Below, in pieces: positions 32,750 to 40,989 of a DNA stretch of 64,000 nt (positions are counted from its first letter, which is position 1; each line of letters opens with the position of its first letter). Made by a program: the position numbers and the translations under genes. The notes beneath the pieces are model-generated. The model made no database searches, had not been told where the DNA came from, and saw only the letters and a list, made by a program, of their open reading frames with translations. This DNA comes from CAVQBC01 sp963710665 (GTDB lineage Bacteria > Actinomycetota > Thermoleophilia > Solirubrobacterales > Solirubrobacteraceae): positions 1 to 64,000 of the forward strand of contig CAVQBC010000006.1 of the NCBI GenBank assembly GCA_963710665.1, read 5' to 3'.

Positions 32750-33626
32750 CCCGTTGCACGGAGTCCTGCCCGCCCTCATCACGCCGTTCACCGACGACGG
32801 CGACGCGATCGACGCGCAAGCGCTCGCCGCGATCGTCGACCGTCTTGTCGGCGCCGGCGTCGGTGGGCTGGTCCCCGGTGGAAGCACCGGCGAGTTCACC
32901 ACGCTGACGAACGCCGAGCGCCGCCGGCTCGTCGAAGTCACCGTCGACGCGGCCGGGGGCCGCGTCCCCGTCGTCGCCGGCACGGGCGCGCTCTCGACAC
33001 GCGAGACCGTCGAGCTGAGCGTGCACGCCGAGCACGCCGGCGCCGCCGCGGTGATGATCGTCCCGCCGTTCTATGACGCGCTCTCGTGGCCCGAGCTGCT
33101 CGCGCACTACACGGCGGTCGCGGAGGCGATCGAGATTCCGATCATGTACTACAACCTGCCGAGCGCGTCGGGGGTCACGCTGACCGCCGCCCAGCTCCGG
33201 GAGCTTCCCGTCGCCTGCCTCAAGGACACCGGTGGTGACGCGGTCGCCGCGACCGAGTTGATCCAGTGCGACGGCCCGACGCTGCTCAACGGTTGGGACA
33301 CGCTCACCTTCGCCGCGCTCGCCGCCGGCGTCCGCGCCGTCGTCTGGGGCGTCGCCTCGATCGTGCCCGAGCAGTGCATCGAGCTGCACCGGCTCCTGAT
33401 CGACGACATCGACCTCCCCGGCGCGCGTGAGCTGTGGGCCCGCCTGTGGCCGCTATGTCGGTTCCTGGAGAGCCAGAGCTACCCGGCTGCCGTCAAGGCC
33501 GCCTGCAGCCTCGCCGGCGACACGACCGGGCCCGTGCGGCCGCCGCTCCTGCCCCTCGACGACGCCGCCACGAGCGAGCTGAGCGCGCTGATCGACCACG
33601 CGACGCTCGCGGAGGCCGCCCGATGA
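32742..33626 (+). CDS. DapA-family class I aldolase/lyase
   Basis: This 294-residue TIM-barrel protein of the dihydrodipicolinate synthase/N-acetylneuraminate lyase family has GGSTGEF (46-52) binding the carboxylate, Tyr137 in IMYYNLPSASG, and Schiff-base Lys161 in VACLKDTGGD. All active residues are present. Being in an operon with an FAD oxidase and a LysR regulator rather than lysine genes, it is probably a catabolic lyase forming or splitting a 2-keto acid (inference). The ATG lies within the last codons of the oxidase gene. Confidence 0.87.
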   Translation: MSDPLHGVLPALITPFTDDGDAIDAQALAAIVDRLVGAGVGGLVPGGSTGEFTTLTNAERRRLVEVTVDAAGGRVPVVAGTGALSTRETVELSVHAEHAGAAAVMIVPPFYDALSWPELLAHYTAVAEAIEIPIMYYNLPSASGVTLTAAQLRELPVACLKDTGGDAVAATELIQCDGPTLLNGWDTLTFAALAAGVRAVVWGVASIVPEQCIELHRLLIDDIDLPGARELWARLWPLCRFLESQSYPAAVKAACSLAGDTTGPVRPPLLPLDDAATSELSALIDHATLAEAAR

Positions 33627-33668
33627 CCAGGTCTTCAGCCGGCGCGCCGGCGAGGTCACGACCCGGGT

Positions 33669-34550
33669 TCAGCTGTGGTCGGTCGTTCGCGCCGACTCGG
33701 CGAGGTCGATCGTCGCCGCCCAGCTCCCGAGCAGGTTCAGAGCCTCCTCGGAGCGAGAGCCGGGTTCGGCGGCGTAGGTGAAGAGCGTCAGCCCGTGGTC
33801 GGCGGCGACGTCCAAGCGGTTGAAGCTGAGGCTGAGCTCGCCGACGACGGGGTGGTGGAAGTGCTTGACCGCGGTGGCGTGGAAGCGCACGTTGTGTGCG
33901 GCCCAGTGGGTGCGGAACGCCTCGCTCTGCGTGGCGAGCTCGCCGACGAGAGCTGAGAGTTCGCGGTCGTATGGGTCGCGGCCGGCCGCCGACCGCAGGA
34001 TCGCCGCGGTCTCTCGGGCGGCGCGGTCCCAGTCGGCATGGAAGGCTTCGGCGCGCGGGTCGAGGAAGACGAACCGCGCGTGGTTCGCCGGCCGCGCGGG
34101 TGCGGCGTACAGCTCGGAGAACAGCGCGCGTCCGAGCTCGTTGGTGGCCAGGATGTCGAGGCGGTCGTTGCCCACGTACGCGGCGGCGCCGGTGATCGCG
34201 TCGAGCGTCCACTGAATCTCGGGCCGGATGCGTAGCTTGGCCTGACGCCGGCCCGGGCGCGCCCCGGGCGGCTGGGCAGCGCGGGCGAGGTCGAAGAGGT
34301 GGGCGCGCTCGGCGTCGTCGAGCTGGAGCGCCCGGGCCAGTGCCTCCAGCACGCCCTCGGAAGCACCGCTCATGTCTCCTCGTTCCAGGCGCGTGTAGTA
34401 CGGAGCGCTCACGCCGGCCAGGACCGCGACCTCTTCGCGGCGCAGTCCGGGAACGCGACGAGCACCGTAGGTCGGCAACCCGGCCTGCTCGGGCGTCACC
34501 CGGGCGCGGCGGGAGGTGAGGAACTCACGGATCTCCTTCTTCGTCTCCAC
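33669..34550 (-). CDS. XRE-family regulator with MmyB-like ligand domain
   Basis: This protein of about 293 residues starts at GTG 34550. The N-terminal helix-turn-helix is GLRREEVAVLAGVSAPYYTR (~45-65). The large C-terminal domain has WTLDAITGAAAYVGNDRLDI with LATNELGRALFSELY, FVFLDPRAEAFHADWDRAAR and HPVVGELSLSFNRLDV, the MmyB-like ligand-binding fold that binds fatty-acid-like ligands in a crystallised homologue. It is divergent from an SDR gene, with a long interrupted inverted repeat in the 102-bp gap. Repressor of that SDR is the likely role. Confidence 0.87.
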   Translation of the reverse strand: METKKEIREFLTSRRARVTPEQAGLPTYGARRVPGLRREEVAVLAGVSAPYYTRLERGDMSGASEGVLEALARALQLDDAERAHLFDLARAAQPPGARPGRRQAKLRIRPEIQWTLDAITGAAAYVGNDRLDILATNELGRALFSELYAAPARPANHARFVFLDPRAEAFHADWDRAARETAAILRSAAGRDPYDRELSALVGELATQSEAFRTHWAAHNVRFHATAVKHFHHPVVGELSLSFNRLDVAADHGLTLFTYAAEPGSRSEEALNLLGSWAATIDLAESARTTDHS

Positions 34551-34582
34551 GAAAACCAGCGTAGACCCGGCGACGCGCGCTT

Positions 34583-34620
34583 GGGAGACCCTGCCAGTAC
34601 CTCTCTCAACAGGGACTCCC
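34583..34620. promoter_or_regulatory. interrupted inverted repeat between XRE regulator and SDR
   Basis: GGGAGACCCTG (34583-34593) and CAGGGACTCCC (34610-34620) are inverted with one mismatch and a 16-base spacer. They lie 32 bp upstream of the SDR ATG. The arms are about 2.5 helical turns apart, suitable for two regulator dimers or one operator pair overlapping the promoter. Confidence 0.5.
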
Positions 34621-34652
34621 ACCTTCTCCAGATCCGCGCTTTGCTCGACGTC

Positions 34653-35510
34653 ATGACCACCGAGAAGAGGACCTGGCTCATCACCGGCGCCGGCCGCGGA
34701 ATGGGCGTCGACATCGCCAAGGCCGCGCTCGCCGCCGGCCACAACGTCGTGGCCACCGGCCGCAACCGCGACGCCGTCGCCAAGGCCGTCGGCGACGCGG
34801 ACCACCTGCTTGTCGTCAAGCTCGACGTGACCAGCACGCAGGACGCCGACGCGGCGGTGAATGCCACTGTCGACCGCTTCGGCGGCATCGACGTGCTCGT
34901 CAACAACGCCGCCAGCTTCTACGCCGGCTACTTCGAGGAGCTCACGCCCGCGCAGATGGACCGGCAGATCACCACGAGCCTCATCGGTCCGATGAACGTC
35001 ACCCGCGCCGTCCTGCCGGTCATGCGCACGCAGCGCTCCGGGCACGTCGTGACGATCTCGTCGTCCGCGGGCTTCGCCGGGTTCGAGTACGGCACCGCCT
35101 ACGCCGCATCGAAGTTCGGCGTGGACGGCTGGATGGAGTCGCTCGCCCCCGAGGTCGAGCCGTTCGGCATCCACACGACGGTCGTCAACCCCGGGTTCTT
35201 CCGCACCGAGCTCCTCACGCAGGACTCGACGAACTATGCCCCGCCGTCGATCGAGGACTACACCGAGCGCAACGCCGCCCAACGCGAGTTCTGGGAGAGC
35301 ATGAACGGCAAGCAGACCGGCGACCCCGCCAAGCTCGCCCGGGCGCTCCTGAGCATCACCGACGAGGAGCAGCCGCCGTTCCGGTTCATCGCCGGCGCAG
35401 ACGCGCTCGCGCAGGCCGAGGAGAAGCTCGCCGAACGCCGGCAGCAGATTGACGCCTACCGCGACCTCTCGTCGTCGCTGGCGCTCGACGAAGCGGAGGC
35501 CGCCGCATGA
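34653..35510 (+). CDS. SDR-family oxidoreductase
   Basis: This 285-residue classical short-chain dehydrogenase has its cofactor motif TGAGRGMG near residue 11 (RTWLITGAGRGMGVDIAKAA), then VLVNNAASFYAGYFEE (NNAx), catalytic Ser in VVTISSSAGFAGFEYG and the YxxxK pair in TAYAASKFGVDGWMES. The Arg in VVATGRNRD favours NADPH. The stop overlaps the ATG of a second, truncated SDR frame. It faces an XRE/MmyB-like regulator, so it is probably induced by that regulator's ligand. Confidence 0.9.
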   Translation: MTTEKRTWLITGAGRGMGVDIAKAALAAGHNVVATGRNRDAVAKAVGDADHLLVVKLDVTSTQDADAAVNATVDRFGGIDVLVNNAASFYAGYFEELTPAQMDRQITTSLIGPMNVTRAVLPVMRTQRSGHVVTISSSAGFAGFEYGTAYAASKFGVDGWMESLAPEVEPFGIHTTVVNPGFFRTELLTQDSTNYAPPSIEDYTERNAAQREFWESMNGKQTGDPAKLARALLSITDEEQPPFRFIAGADALAQAEEKLAERRQQIDAYRDLSSSLALDEAEAAA

Positions 35511-35611
35511 GCACGGATCAGCCCACCGGCCGCAGCGTCGCGGTCATCACCGGCGCCTCCTCGGGCTCATCGTGTCGTCTCCTCTTCGGTGGGCCAGGTA
35601 TCAACCGATAA
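35507..35611 (+). pseudogene. second SDR gene, only the N-terminal ~20 codons left
   Basis: ATG 35507 in an ATGA overlap with the previous SDR opens MSTDQPTGRSVAVITGASSG, the start of a typical SDR Rossmann fold. It then derails (SSCRLLFGGPGINR) to a stop at 35611. The remaining ~220 residues of such an enzyme are gone, replaced by the 35620 gene, so a deletion fused two loci here. Confidence 0.65.
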
Positions 35612-35619
35612 TCGGCGAC

Positions 35620-36165
35620 GTGCGGCTGGGCATCGCGGATCATCTCGGCTGGGCCGTCGCCGTCACGGCGTCGGGGGACCACGAGGTGGTGGACCGCCGG
35701 CGGATCGAGCTGGTCGAGCCCGGCGTCTCGGCGGCGCCGATCCACTACGAGAGCTCGCGTCTCGATGTCGCCGCGACGGCCGCGCTGGTCGCGGAGGTGC
35801 GGGCGTCCGTCGTCCGGGCGACGTCAGCGGCACTCGACGAGATCGCGACCTCGCTGCCCGCGCCGGTCCGCTCGATCTCGCTCCGGTCCTGGCCGCTCGA
35901 CTTCCCCGAGGACATCGCCGTCCAACGTCGCGCGCCCTACGAGGCCCGGGCCGACGCCATCATGTACCGCCAGGAGCTCTCCGAGCTCGCGCACGCTCGA
36001 GGCTGGGAGGTCCACCTCTATGACGCCAAGGCGGTGGTAGGTCAAGCGGTCAGGCTGCTGGCCGGGCGGGCCGACGACGTCCTGCAGGGACCTCGGGCCA
36101 CGCTGGGGCCGCCGTGGACGAAGGACCATCGCGTCGCGCTCGCCGCGACGATCGTGGCCGCCTGA
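35620..36165 (+). CDS. hypothetical protein with RNase H-like opening
   Basis: The protein has 181 residues from GTG 35620. It begins MRLGIADHLGWAVAVTASGD, followed by HEVVDRRRIELVEPG, an alternation of strands like the start of RNase H-type folds with an acidic residue at position 6. It continues with a long helix (DVAATAALVAEVRASVVRAT), SISLRSWPLDFPEDIA and HARGWEVHLYDAKAVVGQAV. I do not recognise a named family. It follows directly on the broken SDR relic, so its native promoter may be lost. Confidence 0.6.
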   Translation: MRLGIADHLGWAVAVTASGDHEVVDRRRIELVEPGVSAAPIHYESSRLDVAATAALVAEVRASVVRATSAALDEIATSLPAPVRSISLRSWPLDFPEDIAVQRRAPYEARADAIMYRQELSELAHARGWEVHLYDAKAVVGQAVRLLAGRADDVLQGPRATLGPPWTKDHRVALAATIVAA

Positions 36166-36207
36166 ATCCGTCGGGCGACCGTAGCGCGCCGTCGGGTCGG
36201 TCGGGGT

Positions 36208-36807
36208 TCAGCGCTGGACGCGGTAGTGCATGTGGGTGACGCCGCCCTCCCCCTCGAGGATCCGGGTGCGCTCCAGCTCGATCTGCTCGGGACGGAGGTT
36301 GTCGAAGAGACGGCGGCCCTGGCCGAAGAGCACCGGGATGACATGGATCTCGAGCTCGTCGAGGACGCCGGCGGCGAGGGCGAGCTGCGCGGTGGCGGCG
36401 CCGTGGACCAGCACGTCCTTGTCGCCCGCGGCCTGCTTCGCCTCGGTCATCGCGCTGCTGACGTCGCTCACGTAGGTGACCAGCGGCCACTGGCCGATGT
36501 CGATGGCGGGCTCCCGGCGGCTGTAGATGAAGATCGGCACACCGTCGTGGTGGTCGCCGCCCCAGCCGCCGGCCGGCTCGAAGGTCCCCCGGCCGGCGAC
36601 AACCGCGCCGGTCCCCATGAACTCGTCGAAGACCTGGCCGTTGACGCCCGCCGGACGGCCGACGCTCTCGCGGCCGGCGTCGCCACCCGTCAGCGCCCAC
36701 TCGTGCAGGCGGTGCCCGCCGTCGCCGAGCCCGTTGCCCGGTCCCTCGTTGGGGCCGGCGATGAATCCGTCGAGGGACATGGACATGTACAGAACGGTCG
36801 CGGACAC
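36208..36807 (-). CDS. dihydrofolate reductase-family (RibD_C) protein
   Basis: The protein has 199 residues from GTG 36807, preceded by AAAGGAGG at ideal spacing. VLYMSMSLDGFIAGPNEGPG is the family's N-terminal strand and loop. GTGAVVAGRGTFEPAGGW binds cofactor, and AMTEAKQAAGDKDVLVHGAA with TAQLALAAGVLDELEIHVIP completes the fold. This family is NADPH-binding by homology, with no secure substrate. It is the second of three paralogues in the window and is transcribed convergently with the 35620 gene. Confidence 0.87.
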   Translation of the reverse strand: MSATVLYMSMSLDGFIAGPNEGPGNGLGDGGHRLHEWALTGGDAGRESVGRPAGVNGQVFDEFMGTGAVVAGRGTFEPAGGWGGDHHDGVPIFIYSRREPAIDIGQWPLVTYVSDVSSAMTEAKQAAGDKDVLVHGAATAQLALAAGVLDELEIHVIPVLFGQGRRLFDNLRPEQIELERTRILEGEGGVTHMHYRVQR

Positions 36808-36869
36808 GGCGCCTCCTTTGCTGGTCTGCAGCCTGAGACCGCGGAGTGTCGCGAAACTCACCGAGCCGA

Positions 36870-37739
36870 TCAGCCGGCGGCCAGGTCGCCCAGCAGGCGG
36901 GCCAGGTCCATCTCCGCCTCTCGGGTCTGGAAGCCGCGCTGCATCGCGGCTCCGATCCGGCTCTGCGCCTCCGGATCGCGAACGCCCTCGCCGAAGAGGT
37001 CGGAATCGCGGCGGAAGTCGTCGGCCGGCGCGAGTGCGATCGCGTTGACCCGGTCCTTGACCGCGACACGGCCGGCGACCGGGAACCCCGCGATCCGATG
37101 CGCGAGCGAGCCGACGAACCCGCCGAGCTCGTGGGCGGGCAGCGCCCGGTTGATCCAGCCGTACCGTTCGGCCAGGTCCGCGTCGTAGTCCTCGGCGCCC
37201 AGCATGACCTCGAGCGCCCGGCCGCGGCCCATGAGACGCGTGAGGTGCTGGGCGGCGCCGCCGCCGGGGAGCAGACCGAAGGCCGGCTCCGGCTGGCTGA
37301 AGATCGCCGACTCGCGCGCGGCGAAGCGCATGTCGCACGCCAGCACGAACTCGCTGCCCGCGCCGCGGACGCGGCCCTCGATCTGCGCGATGGTGACGAG
37401 CCGGCTTGCGCTCAGGTGGTGGAACAGCAGGGCGATCGACGGCTCGCCGGTCAGCTTGGCCGCCTCCGCCCGGTACGCGTCGATCCGGGTGACGTCGACG
37501 TGGGGGATGAAGTAGTCGGGGTCGGCGCTCCTGAACACGAGCACCCCGACGGCGTCGTCGGCCTCGGCTCGCTGGATGAGGGCGACCAGGTCGCGGACGA
37601 GCTCGGGGCCCAGCAGGTTCATGGGCGGGGCCGAGATGTCGGCGAACAGCACGGCCCCCTCCGTGCGCACGGTGAGCGTCTCATAGACCGGACCATCTCC
37701 TGGGCCGGTCTTCGGGTCGGCGGCCTTCGACGCCGTCAT
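36870..37739 (-). CDS. enoyl-CoA hydratase/isomerase-family (crotonase) protein
   Basis: The protein has 289 residues. The crotonase core shows VLVFRSADPDYFIPHVDVTR, IEGRVRGAGSEFVLACDMRF with an oxyanion-hole Gly, and FGLLPGGGAAQHLTRLMGRG. The usual active-site Glu of hydratases (in the 'E-x-x-x-G-x-x-P' segment) is not obvious, so a decarboxylase- or isomerase-like reaction is possible. Residues 1-25 are an extra polar tail. It lies upstream of the RibD_C gene on the same strand, separated by 62 bp, and may be co-transcribed with it. Confidence 0.8.
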   Translation of the reverse strand: MTASKAADPKTGPGDGPVYETLTVRTEGAVLFADISAPPMNLLGPELVRDLVALIQRAEADDAVGVLVFRSADPDYFIPHVDVTRIDAYRAEAAKLTGEPSIALLFHHLSASRLVTIAQIEGRVRGAGSEFVLACDMRFAARESAIFSQPEPAFGLLPGGGAAQHLTRLMGRGRALEVMLGAEDYDADLAERYGWINRALPAHELGGFVGSLAHRIAGFPVAGRVAVKDRVNAIALAPADDFRRDSDLFGEGVRDPEAQSRIGAAMQRGFQTREAEMDLARLLGDLAAG

Positions 37740-37883
37740 CGTCTTCCCCCTTCAGCTCGTGCTTTCGCGCAGACGCCGTGAAGCCTCGTCGTCTCGTCCG
37801 CGTGTCGCACCCGCGAACACCCTGGCTCGCTCCCCGGCCTGCTCGATGGTGCGCCGACCAGCCCGGCCGGGCAGGAGAACGTC

Positions 37884-38279
37884 ATGCAGATCACCCGCAA
37901 CTCTCTCGAGACCACGCAGGGGCCGAGCGACTGGTTCACCGGCGCGGTCTTCATCGATGCGGTCGCGGCCCCGTCGGAGCCCTCCCGCCTGGCGGCCGCC
38001 AGCGTGCACTTCACCCCGGGCGCCCGCACCGCGTGGCACACCCACCCCTTCGGCCAGACGATCTACGTCACCGAGGGCACCGGGCGATGCCAACGGCGCG
38101 GCGGGCCGGTCGAGGTCATCCGCCCCGGCGACCGGGTGTTCTTCGAGCCCGGCGAGGACCACTGGCACGGCGCCGCCCCGGACCGCTTCATGGCCCACCT
38201 CGCGATGCACCAGGTCGACGACCAGGGGAGCGCCGTCACCTGGGGCGAGCACGTCAGCGACGAGGAATACGGCCGATGA
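37884..38279 (+). CDS. cupin-domain protein
   Basis: This 131-residue single-domain cupin has motif 1 PGARTAWHTHPFGQTIYVTE (the HxH...E metal ligands around residues 52-65) and motif 2 PGDRVFFEPGEDHWHGAAPD. This combination resembles the small (R)-mandelonitrile-lyase/carboxymuconolactone-type cupins, which bind Mn or Fe. The ATG at 37884 is preceded by AGGAGA. The role could be detoxifying or isomerising a small substrate. It is followed by the RibD_C gene 56 bp downstream on the same strand. Confidence 0.85.
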   Translation: MQITRNSLETTQGPSDWFTGAVFIDAVAAPSEPSRLAAASVHFTPGARTAWHTHPFGQTIYVTEGTGRCQRRGGPVEVIRPGDRVFFEPGEDHWHGAAPDRFMAHLAMHQVDDQGSAVTWGEHVSDEEYGR

Positions 38280-38335
38280 CTTCCGGATGATGGAGCGGTC
38301 TACACCGCACCATCGAATCGATACGGAGGTGAGAC

Positions 38336-38884
38336 GTGGGTGAGATACACGTACACGAGTTCATGAGCCTCGACGGCGTCTTCGACGAGCCGTCGTGGAC
38401 GTTCGACTACGGCTTCGACCCCAAGATGGGCGAGGCGATCGGCGCGGTCGCGGGACGCTCCGGCGGCATCCTGCTCGGGCGCACCACCTATGAGATGTTC
38501 GAGCCGGCGTGGTCGACGCGGACCGTCGAGGACGATCCCGGGGCGCCGTTCTTCAACGACACCACCAAGTACGTCGTGTCCGGCACGCTGAACGAGGCGA
38601 CGTGGCGGAACTCGGAGATCATCGGGCCGTACGACCCGGACGCGATCCGCCGGCTGAAGGAGGAGGTCGACGGGGACCTCTACGTCAGCGGCAGCGGCCG
38701 GCTGGTGCGGGCGATGCTCGCCGACGGCCTGATCGACGGGCTGCACCTGTTCGTCTACCCGCTCACCCTCGGGGACCGTCCGCGGCTGTTCCCGCAGGAC
38801 GCGAAGCCCGCCAAGCTGTCGCTGACGGCCACCGAGTCCTACGACAACGGCGTGGTCTACCTGGCCTACCGGCCGCAGGCGTGA
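38336..38884 (+). CDS. dihydrofolate reductase-family (RibD_C) protein
   Basis: The protein has 182 residues from GTG 38336, with GGAGGTGA immediately upstream. HEFMSLDGVFDEPSWTFDYG opens the RibD_C fold. GGILLGRTTYEMFEPAW is the cofactor loop and LYVSGSGRLVRAMLADGLID with YPLTLGDRPRLFP closes it. It is the third paralogue of this type in the window but only distantly like the other two. It is probably an NADPH-dependent reductase of unknown substrate, and possibly one operon with the upstream cupin. Confidence 0.87.
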   Translation: MGEIHVHEFMSLDGVFDEPSWTFDYGFDPKMGEAIGAVAGRSGGILLGRTTYEMFEPAWSTRTVEDDPGAPFFNDTTKYVVSGTLNEATWRNSEIIGPYDPDAIRRLKEEVDGDLYVSGSGRLVRAMLADGLIDGLHLFVYPLTLGDRPRLFPQDAKPAKLSLTATESYDNGVVYLAYRPQA

Positions 38885-38921
38885 GGCGGCGCGGGTCGTG
38901 ACCGCGGCCGGACGCGCCGGC

Positions 38922-39797
38922 TCAGCCTCCCTCGAGGACCGCGCGGTTGGCCGCGAGCACGTCCCGCGCGCTCGTGGGCTGCCTGCCGGTGAGGTCCGCG
39001 ACGGTGGTGCTCACGGGCGCGGAGTAGCCGCGACGCGCGCCGGTCCCGAACGTGGTGTACGTCCGCGCGACGGGCTCGGGCATGCCGGCGTGCTCGACCA
39101 GGCCGGCGGCGTAGACGTCGTCGCCGACCAGCACGGCCTCGACCGGGCGGCCGCCGACCTCGGCGTAGAGGCCGGCGACGTCGGTCGCGCCGAGCGCCTC
39201 CGGGCCGGTGACGTCGTACTCCTTGCCGTCGTGGCCGCCGGCGAGGAGGACGGCCGCGGCGACGGCGGCGCAGTCGGCGCGGGCGACGTAGGACACGCGG
39301 CCGTCGCCCTCGTTGCTGAAGTGCCGGCCGGTGGCGAGGGCGGGGGCGGCGCCGGCGACCAGGATCTCCGCGTAGATGCTGTTGCGCAGCATCGTCCAGC
39401 CCGCTCCGCTCGCCCGGAGGTGCTCCTCGGTCGCGCGGTGCTCGCCCATGACGGCGATCGGGTTGGAGTCCGACGGGTTGACGCCGGACGTGTAGGCGAT
39501 CGACTCGGCGCCGGCGGCCACGGCGGCGTCGATCGCCGCCTTGTGGCCGGGGACGCGGGAGCCGATCCGGTCGGCGCTGATGACGAGGACCCGCGTGGCG
39601 CCGGCGAACGCCCGCGCCAGCGAGGCCGGATCGGTGAAGTCGCCGGCGCGGACGTCGGCGCCGCGCCCGGCCAGGTCGGAGAGCCGCGACGGGTCGCGCG
39701 TGACGAGGACGACGTCGGACGGGTCCGCGCCGTCGAGGACGGCCGTGGCGACGAGACGGCCGAGGTTGCCTGATGCTCCGGTGATGACGATGCTCAT
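38922..39797 (-). CDS. NmrA-like NAD(P)H-dependent atypical SDR
   Basis: The protein has 291 residues. The N-terminal motif SIVITGASGNLGRLVATAVL is the TGxxGxxG nucleotide-binding site of atypical SDRs. RATRVLVIS and SIAYTSGVNPSDSNP match QorB/NmrA-type proteins, which reduce quinones or sense NADP(H). The classic YxxxK pair is not evident. Its ATG overlaps the MarR gene stop (ATGA), so it is the third gene of a PfpI-MarR-NmrA operon and a likely output of redox- or phenolic-responsive control. Confidence 0.87.
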   Translation of the reverse strand: MSIVITGASGNLGRLVATAVLDGADPSDVVLVTRDPSRLSDLAGRGADVRAGDFTDPASLARAFAGATRVLVISADRIGSRVPGHKAAIDAAVAAGAESIAYTSGVNPSDSNPIAVMGEHRATEEHLRASGAGWTMLRNSIYAEILVAGAAPALATGRHFSNEGDGRVSYVARADCAAVAAAVLLAGGHDGKEYDVTGPEALGATDVAGLYAEVGGRPVEAVLVGDDVYAAGLVEHAGMPEPVARTYTTFGTGARRGYSAPVSTTVADLTGRQPTSARDVLAANRAVLEGG

Positions 39798-40300
39798 GGC
39801 TCCTCACCCTCGAGGACGGCGACCAGGCGCCGCAGGGTCGCTAGCGCGCGCCGGAGGTCGTCCGCGCCGACCTCCGATCCGATCGTATTGGCCCACGGCC
39901 GCTGGACGAGCGCGATGCGCCGGATCGCCCAGTAGCCGGCCTCCGTGCAGGCGAGCAGCTTGGCGCGCCGGTGGGCGGGGTTCGGGCGGTACTCGGCGAG
40001 GCCGCGCTCCACGAGGAGGTCGGCGACGCGCTGCACCCCCTGGCGGGTCATGCCCATGCGCCGCCCGATCTCCGCCACGGTGCGCGGCTCGTCGAGGACG
40101 CCGCCGAGCACCTGCCACCAGGCCGCGGTCAGGCCGCCCTCGGCCGCGCGCTCCTGGGCGACCTCCATGAGCCGGCCGTTGAGCCGGAAGGTCTCAAGGA
40201 CGAGGTCGGTCAGCAGCTCGCCCGCCTCCGTCTGCGGGGGCGCCTCGGGCCAGCGCTCGCGCGGCGGGACCGCGGCGGCCCGGGCATCGGCGGCGCTCAC
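39794..40300 (-). CDS. MarR-family transcriptional regulator
   Basis: This 168-residue protein has a winged helix in its middle: AWWQVLGGVLDEPRTVAEIG, RRMGMTRQGVQRVADLLVER (recognition helix), and a wing ending GLAEYRPNPAHRRAKLLACT. MarR proteins are dimeric repressors released by phenolic ligands or oxidation. The GTG start overlaps the PfpI gene (GTGA) and the stop overlaps the NmrA gene. The 17-bp palindrome 10 bp upstream of the operon's first gene is its probable operator, giving autoregulation. Confidence 0.9.
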   Translation of the reverse strand: MSAADARAAAVPPRERWPEAPPQTEAGELLTDLVLETFRLNGRLMEVAQERAAEGGLTAAWWQVLGGVLDEPRTVAEIGRRMGMTRQGVQRVADLLVERGLAEYRPNPAHRRAKLLACTEAGYWAIRRIALVQRPWANTIGSEVGADDLRRALATLRRLVAVLEGEEP

Positions 40301-40917
40301 GGGGCGGCCTGCGCCTCCATGAGGACCGGGAAGGCCGCCGGATCGCCGCGGTGGAAGAGGTCCTCGTAGGCGTCGAGCGTGCGCTCGGAGGCCAGCCCGA
40401 GGCGGCCCAGCGTCGCGCGCGCGAACTGCACGGGGGACTGCGGGCCGGCGGTGATGAGGTCGCCGTCGAGGACCGCGCGCGCGTCGACGTAGCGGTCGCC
40501 GCCCGCGTAGCCGGTCGCCGCCAGGTACTCCGGCGCGGCGCTGGTGTGGTCGCGCTCGTCGAGCAGGCCGGCGCGCGCGAGGCCCGCGGTCGCGCCGCAG
40601 ATCGCCGCCACCGGCACCCCGGCGTCGAGGAAGCGCGCCGCGGCCGCGGCGAACGCGTCGCCGCCGCCGGCGTCCCAGATCTCGGCGCCGGGCAGCACGA
40701 GGACGTCGCTGTCGCCGGGCTCGAGGTCGGCGAGCAGCGCGTCGGGCAGCATGCGCACGCCGCCCATCGTCGTGACCGGCTCGGGCGACTCCGCGACGGT
40801 GACGACGTCGAAGCGCGTGCCGGTGAAGCGACCCGAGTGCAGCTCGGCGAGGAGGTGGCCGAGCTCCCAGTCCGCGAGGGTGTCGTAGACGGCGACGTGC
40901 GCTGTGCGGGTGTTCAT
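40297..40917 (-). CDS. DJ-1/PfpI-family protein
   Basis: The protein has 206 residues from ATG 40917 (MNTRTAHVAVYDTLADWE). The nucleophile elbow is VAAICGATAGLARAGLLDER with Cys in the family position, and DVLVLPGAEIWDAG supplies the preceding strand. These proteins act as glyoxalases, deglycases, hydratases or chaperones. It is the first gene of the PfpI-MarR-NmrA operon, all coupled by 4-bp overlaps. A longer frame to 40953 would read through the palindromic operator and is rejected. Confidence 0.88.
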   Translation of the reverse strand: MNTRTAHVAVYDTLADWELGHLLAELHSGRFTGTRFDVVTVAESPEPVTTMGGVRMLPDALLADLEPGDSDVLVLPGAEIWDAGGGDAFAAAAARFLDAGVPVAAICGATAGLARAGLLDERDHTSAAPEYLAATGYAGGDRYVDARAVLDGDLITAGPQSPVQFARATLGRLGLASERTLDAYEDLFHRGDPAAFPVLMEAQAAP

Positions 40918-40926
40918 GGACAGTAT

Positions 40927-40943
40927 GCTGTCATAATGACAGC
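40927..40943. promoter_or_regulatory. MarR operator palindrome with promoter
   Basis: GCTGTCAT-A-ATGACAGC is a perfect 8-1-8 palindrome, ending 10 bp before the PfpI ATG on the minus strand. A TTGACA -35 hexamer lies just upstream (minus strand 40953-40948), so the palindrome covers the spacer and -10 region. Repressor binding there would block RNA polymerase. Confidence 0.65.
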
Positions 40944-40989
40944 ACGTTGTCAATATGCACGGGGAGGGGACAGGGTGCGTTTCCGCGGC

